A stretch of DNA of 64,000 nt from Pseudomonadota bacterium (GTDB lineage: Bacteria > Pseudomonadota > Gammaproteobacteria > Burkholderiales > Burkholderiaceae_C). The stretch is from positions 62,001-126,000 of the forward strand of contig JAVHYA010000001.1 in assembly GCA_031119395.1 (NCBI GenBank), written 5' to 3'. A program made the translations under genes and the position numbers. Within the stretch, counting starts at the first letter, position 1. The number at the start of each line of letters is the position of its first letter. The notes beneath the pieces are model-generated. The model saw nothing but the letters and a program-made list of their open reading frames with translations, was not told the DNA's origin and searched no databases. Of the stretch, positions 62,125-64,000 are shown piece by piece.

Positions 62125-63332
62125 GCCGCGAGCCCGTGCTGCGGGTCCACACCGACCCGTCGGAGATCGACGCCGCCGCCTGGGACGCGCTGCTGGACGC
62201 CCAGGCCGAGCCCAGCCCCTTCATGCGGCATGCCTACCTGGCCGCCCTGCACGCCAGCGGCAGCGCCACGCCCGAGACCGGCTGGGCGCCTGCCTTCGCG
62301 ACGCTGTGGCGCGGCAAGGTGCTGAAGGCGGCCTGCCCGCTGTACGCCAAGGACCACTCGTACGGCGAATACGTCTTCGACTGGGCCTGGGCCAACGCCT
62401 ACGAGCAGCATGGCCTGGCCTACTACCCCAAGGCCGTGTGCGCGGTGCCCTTCACGCCCGTGCCCGGGGCGCGGCTGCTGGCCGTCGACGCCGACCACCG
62501 CGCGCTGCTGGTGCAGGGCCTGGTGCAGTGGTGCAAGCAGATGGAGCTGTCGTCGCTGCACCTGCTCTTCGGCGCCGAGGACGACATCGCCGCCTGCGAG
62601 GCCGCCGGCCTCATGCTGCGCCACACGGTCCAGTTCCACTGGAAGAACGAGTCGCCTGGCGACCCGTCTGCGCGCTACGCCGACATCGACGCCTTCCTCG
62701 CCAGCCTCTCGCAGGACAAGCGCAAGAAGATCCGCCAGGAGCGCCGCAAGGTGCGCGACGCCGGCGTGAGCTTCCGCTGGGCGCGCGGCACCGACATCAC
62801 CGAGGCGGACTGGGACTTCTTCTACCGCTGCTATGCCCGCACGTACCGCGAGCACGGCAACCCGCCCTACCTCACGCGCGATTTCTTCCGCCGCCAGGCG
62901 CAGACCATGCCGCAGGCGTGGCTGCTCTTCACCGCCGAACGCGAAGGCAAGCCGATTGCTACAAGTTTGATAGCGCTTCGCGCAGACGGGGCGGGCGTTC
63001 CAGGCCGATCTGATTCCAAAAGTGAGTCTGTCGCGTACGGCCGCTACTGGGGCGCACTGGAGCGGGTGGACTGCCTGCATTTCGAGGCCTGCTACTACCA
63101 GCCCATCGAATGGTGCATCGCGCACGGCGTGGCGCGCTTCGAGGGCGGCGCCCAGGGCGAGCACAAGATGGCCCGCGCCCTGATGCCGGTCAAGACGACC
63201 AGCGCCCACTGGCTGGCGCACCCGTCCTTCGCCGATGCGGTGGAGCGCTTCCTCGAGCGCGAAGGCGCCGGGATCGAGAACTACATGGAGCACCTGGAGG
63301 CGCGCAGCCCCTTCCGCGCGCCGACGACCTGA
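62121..63332 (+). CDS. FemAB/GNAT-like acyltransferase (COG3146, 'peptidogalycan' type) with repeat-derived insertion
   Basis: 403 aa. Matches the widespread proteobacterial family of double-GNAT FemAB-like proteins: SPFMRHAYLAALHASGS near the N-terminus, CPLYAKDHSYGEYVFDWAWA, the basic SQDKRKKIRQERRKV helix, and in the C-terminal half YGRYWGALERVDCLHFEACYYQ, EGGAQGEHKMARALMP. Relatives read straight from the IALxL strand into LYGRYWG; here residues 280-301 (including RADGAGVPGRSDSKS) are encoded by repeat R8, giving a ~15-residue extra loop. The function is unknown; acyl or aminoacyl transfer is inferred from the fold. Confidence 0.88.
   Translation: MSREPVLRVHTDPSEIDAAAWDALLDAQAEPSPFMRHAYLAALHASGSATPETGWAPAFATLWRGKVLKAACPLYAKDHSYGEYVFDWAWANAYEQHGLAYYPKAVCAVPFTPVPGARLLAVDADHRALLVQGLVQWCKQMELSSLHLLFGAEDDIAACEAAGLMLRHTVQFHWKNESPGDPSARYADIDAFLASLSQDKRKKIRQERRKVRDAGVSFRWARGTDITEADWDFFYRCYARTYREHGNPPYLTRDFFRRQAQTMPQAWLLFTAEREGKPIATSLIALRADGAGVPGRSDSKSESVAYGRYWGALERVDCLHFEACYYQPIEWCIAHGVARFEGGAQGEHKMARALMPVKTTSAHWLAHPSFADAVERFLEREGAGIENYMEHLEARSPFRAPTT
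62958..63021 (+). repeat. Interspersed gatagc repeat, copy R8, inside FemAB-like gene
   Basis: gctacaagtttgatagc (62958-62974), then gcttcgcgcagacgggg, gcgggcgttccaggccg and end tgattccaaaa. It retains the full element and is read in the register GCT-ACA-AGT-TTG-ATA-GCG, adding residues 280-301 without a frameshift. Confidence 0.8.
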
Positions 63333-63368
63333 AACGCCCGGCGGCCGCGCGCCGCGGCCGGCCGGCGC

Positions 63369-64000
63369 CTAGACGGAGGACTCCAGCCTCGCCACGAGCC
63401 CGCTGCGGTCCACGCGGTTGCGCAGGACCAGGCGCAGGCCGCACCGCCGTGCCGCGGCCTGTGCGATCGGCAACCCCAGGCCGCTGCCGTCCGCGGGGCT
63501 TCCCGGCACCCGGAAGAAGCGGTCGAACACCCGGGACAGGTGCTCGGGCGGGATGCCCGGCCCCATGTCGACGACCTCGACCACGACGCGCCCGTCCTCC
63601 CTGCGGAGGTGGACATCGACCACGCCCCCCTCGGGCGTGTAGCGCACCGCGTTCTCGATGAGGTTGTCCAGCGCGCTGCGCAGGTCGGCCGCCGTGCAGT
63701 GCAGCGTGGGCAGGGCCCCGTCTTGCGCGACGAGGCCGAGGTCGACCTGGCGGCGATCCGCCAGCGCGAGCAGCCCGTGAATGCTGTCGCGCACCTGCGC
63801 CTCTACGTCCACGGCGCCCGCAGGCTCGGTGGCGGCAGCCTCCTGGCGCGACATGCGCAGCAACTGGTCGACCAGGCGCTGCGCGCGCTGCAGGCCGGCC
63901 TCGAGCTGCGCCAGCTGCCGGTTGCCGGCGCTGCCGGCCAGTTCGTCGCGCAGGTTCTCCAGCTGCACGCGCACGGCCGCGATCGGCGTGCGCAGTTCAT
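63369..64000 (-). CDS. Sensor histidine kinase, catalytic C-terminal part (cut by window end)
   Basis: Only the last ~210 residues are inside the window; the frame is open to base 64000, where the H-box ELRTPIAAVRVQ begins, its His codon lying just across the window edge. Then follow a dimerisation helix (LENLRDELAG, QRLVDQLLRMSRQE), N-box NLIENAVRYTPEG, G1 DMGPGIPPEH, F-box RVFDRFFRVPG and G2 GSGLGLPIA. Stop TAG at 63369-63371. It converges with the FemAB-like gene (36-bp gap). Partner regulator and sensor domain lie outside the window. Confidence 0.93.
   Translation of the reverse strand, partial: ELRTPIAAVRVQLENLRDELAGSAGNRQLAQLEAGLQRAQRLVDQLLRMSRQEAAATEPAGAVDVEAQVRDSIHGLLALADRRQVDLGLVAQDGALPTLHCTAADLRSALDNLIENAVRYTPEGGVVDVHLRREDGRVVVEVVDMGPGIPPEHLSRVFDRFFRVPGSPADGSGLGLPIAQAAARRCGLRLVLRNRVDRSGLVARLESSV

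Overview
The window is about 70% G+C and reads as chromosome of a betaproteobacterium of the order Burkholderiales, most probably family Comamonadaceae (Variovorax/Acidovorax-like). The reasons are a Bug-type tricarboxylate-transporter receptor, the ilvBHC-pssA-leuA order, the sigma factor-DUF3619-DUF3106-RDD block divergent from ilvB, the aat-bpt pair, and a short interspersed repeat ending in gctay...gatagc that I associate from memory with this family. Assignment to genus is not possible from the sequence alone. There is no rRNA, CRISPR array, integrase or insertion sequence; apart from repeats this is core chromosome with a few accessory loci.

Layout. 1-4332: end of a DUF1254-type gene, a Bug periplasmic receptor, a lipoprotein carboxylesterase and a crotonase. 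4472-7902: a possible signalling locus of a FecR-domain protein, a haem c HAMP membrane sensor and a soluble Ser/Thr kinase. 8004-9944: dadA and its divergent Lrp-type regulator. 9954-19369: a two-component system divergent from an envelope lipid operon (alpha/beta hydrolase, acyl carrier protein, ketoacyl synthase, PAP2 phosphatase, ArnC/GtrB-like and ArnT-like glycosyltransferases, ChbG/HpnK-like deacetylase). The shared intergenic region holds three 11-bp-spaced CTTCAG-like half-sites that resemble a PmrA box. I regard this as the most interesting system in the window.

19366-22446: a MOSC protein, an extensin-like protein and an MFS transporter. 22511-28453: assimilatory sulfate reduction (cysI, DUF934, cysH, cysD, cysN), with two nearly identical promoter boxes before cysI and cysH. 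28496-29864: 7Fe ferredoxin and a ferredoxin reductase. 29985-37819: thiamine block, in which two TPP riboswitches precede cytX and a TonB-dependent receptor and enclose thiD, thiO, thiS, thiG and thiE. 37976-42418: a small protein, a DegP-type protease, tRNA-Asn, a 2x[4Fe-4S] ferredoxin and a second two-component system.

42483-47164: pobR/pobA-type 4-hydroxybenzoate pair, the N-end-rule transferases aat and bpt, and a second IclR regulator. 47242-56825 (minus strand): D-Ala-D-Ala endopeptidase, two unlike isopropylmalate synthases behind a leucine leader peptide and attenuator, pssA, ilvC, ilvH and ilvB. 57115-60622: ECF sigma factor operon with a candidate anti-sigma factor, RDD protein, diacylglycerol kinase and a LOG-family enzyme. 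60668-64000: PII protein, EamA transporter, a FemAB-like acyltransferase and the C-terminal part of a sensor kinase cut off by the window end.

The second notable feature is repeat DNA. Eight copies of one ~60-bp element are present. Four lie inside reading frames (CysN, TonB receptor signal peptide, RDD protein, FemAB-like protein) and one supplies the ribosome-binding site of pssA. Two further inverted-repeat families each occur twice, beside cys and ilv genes.
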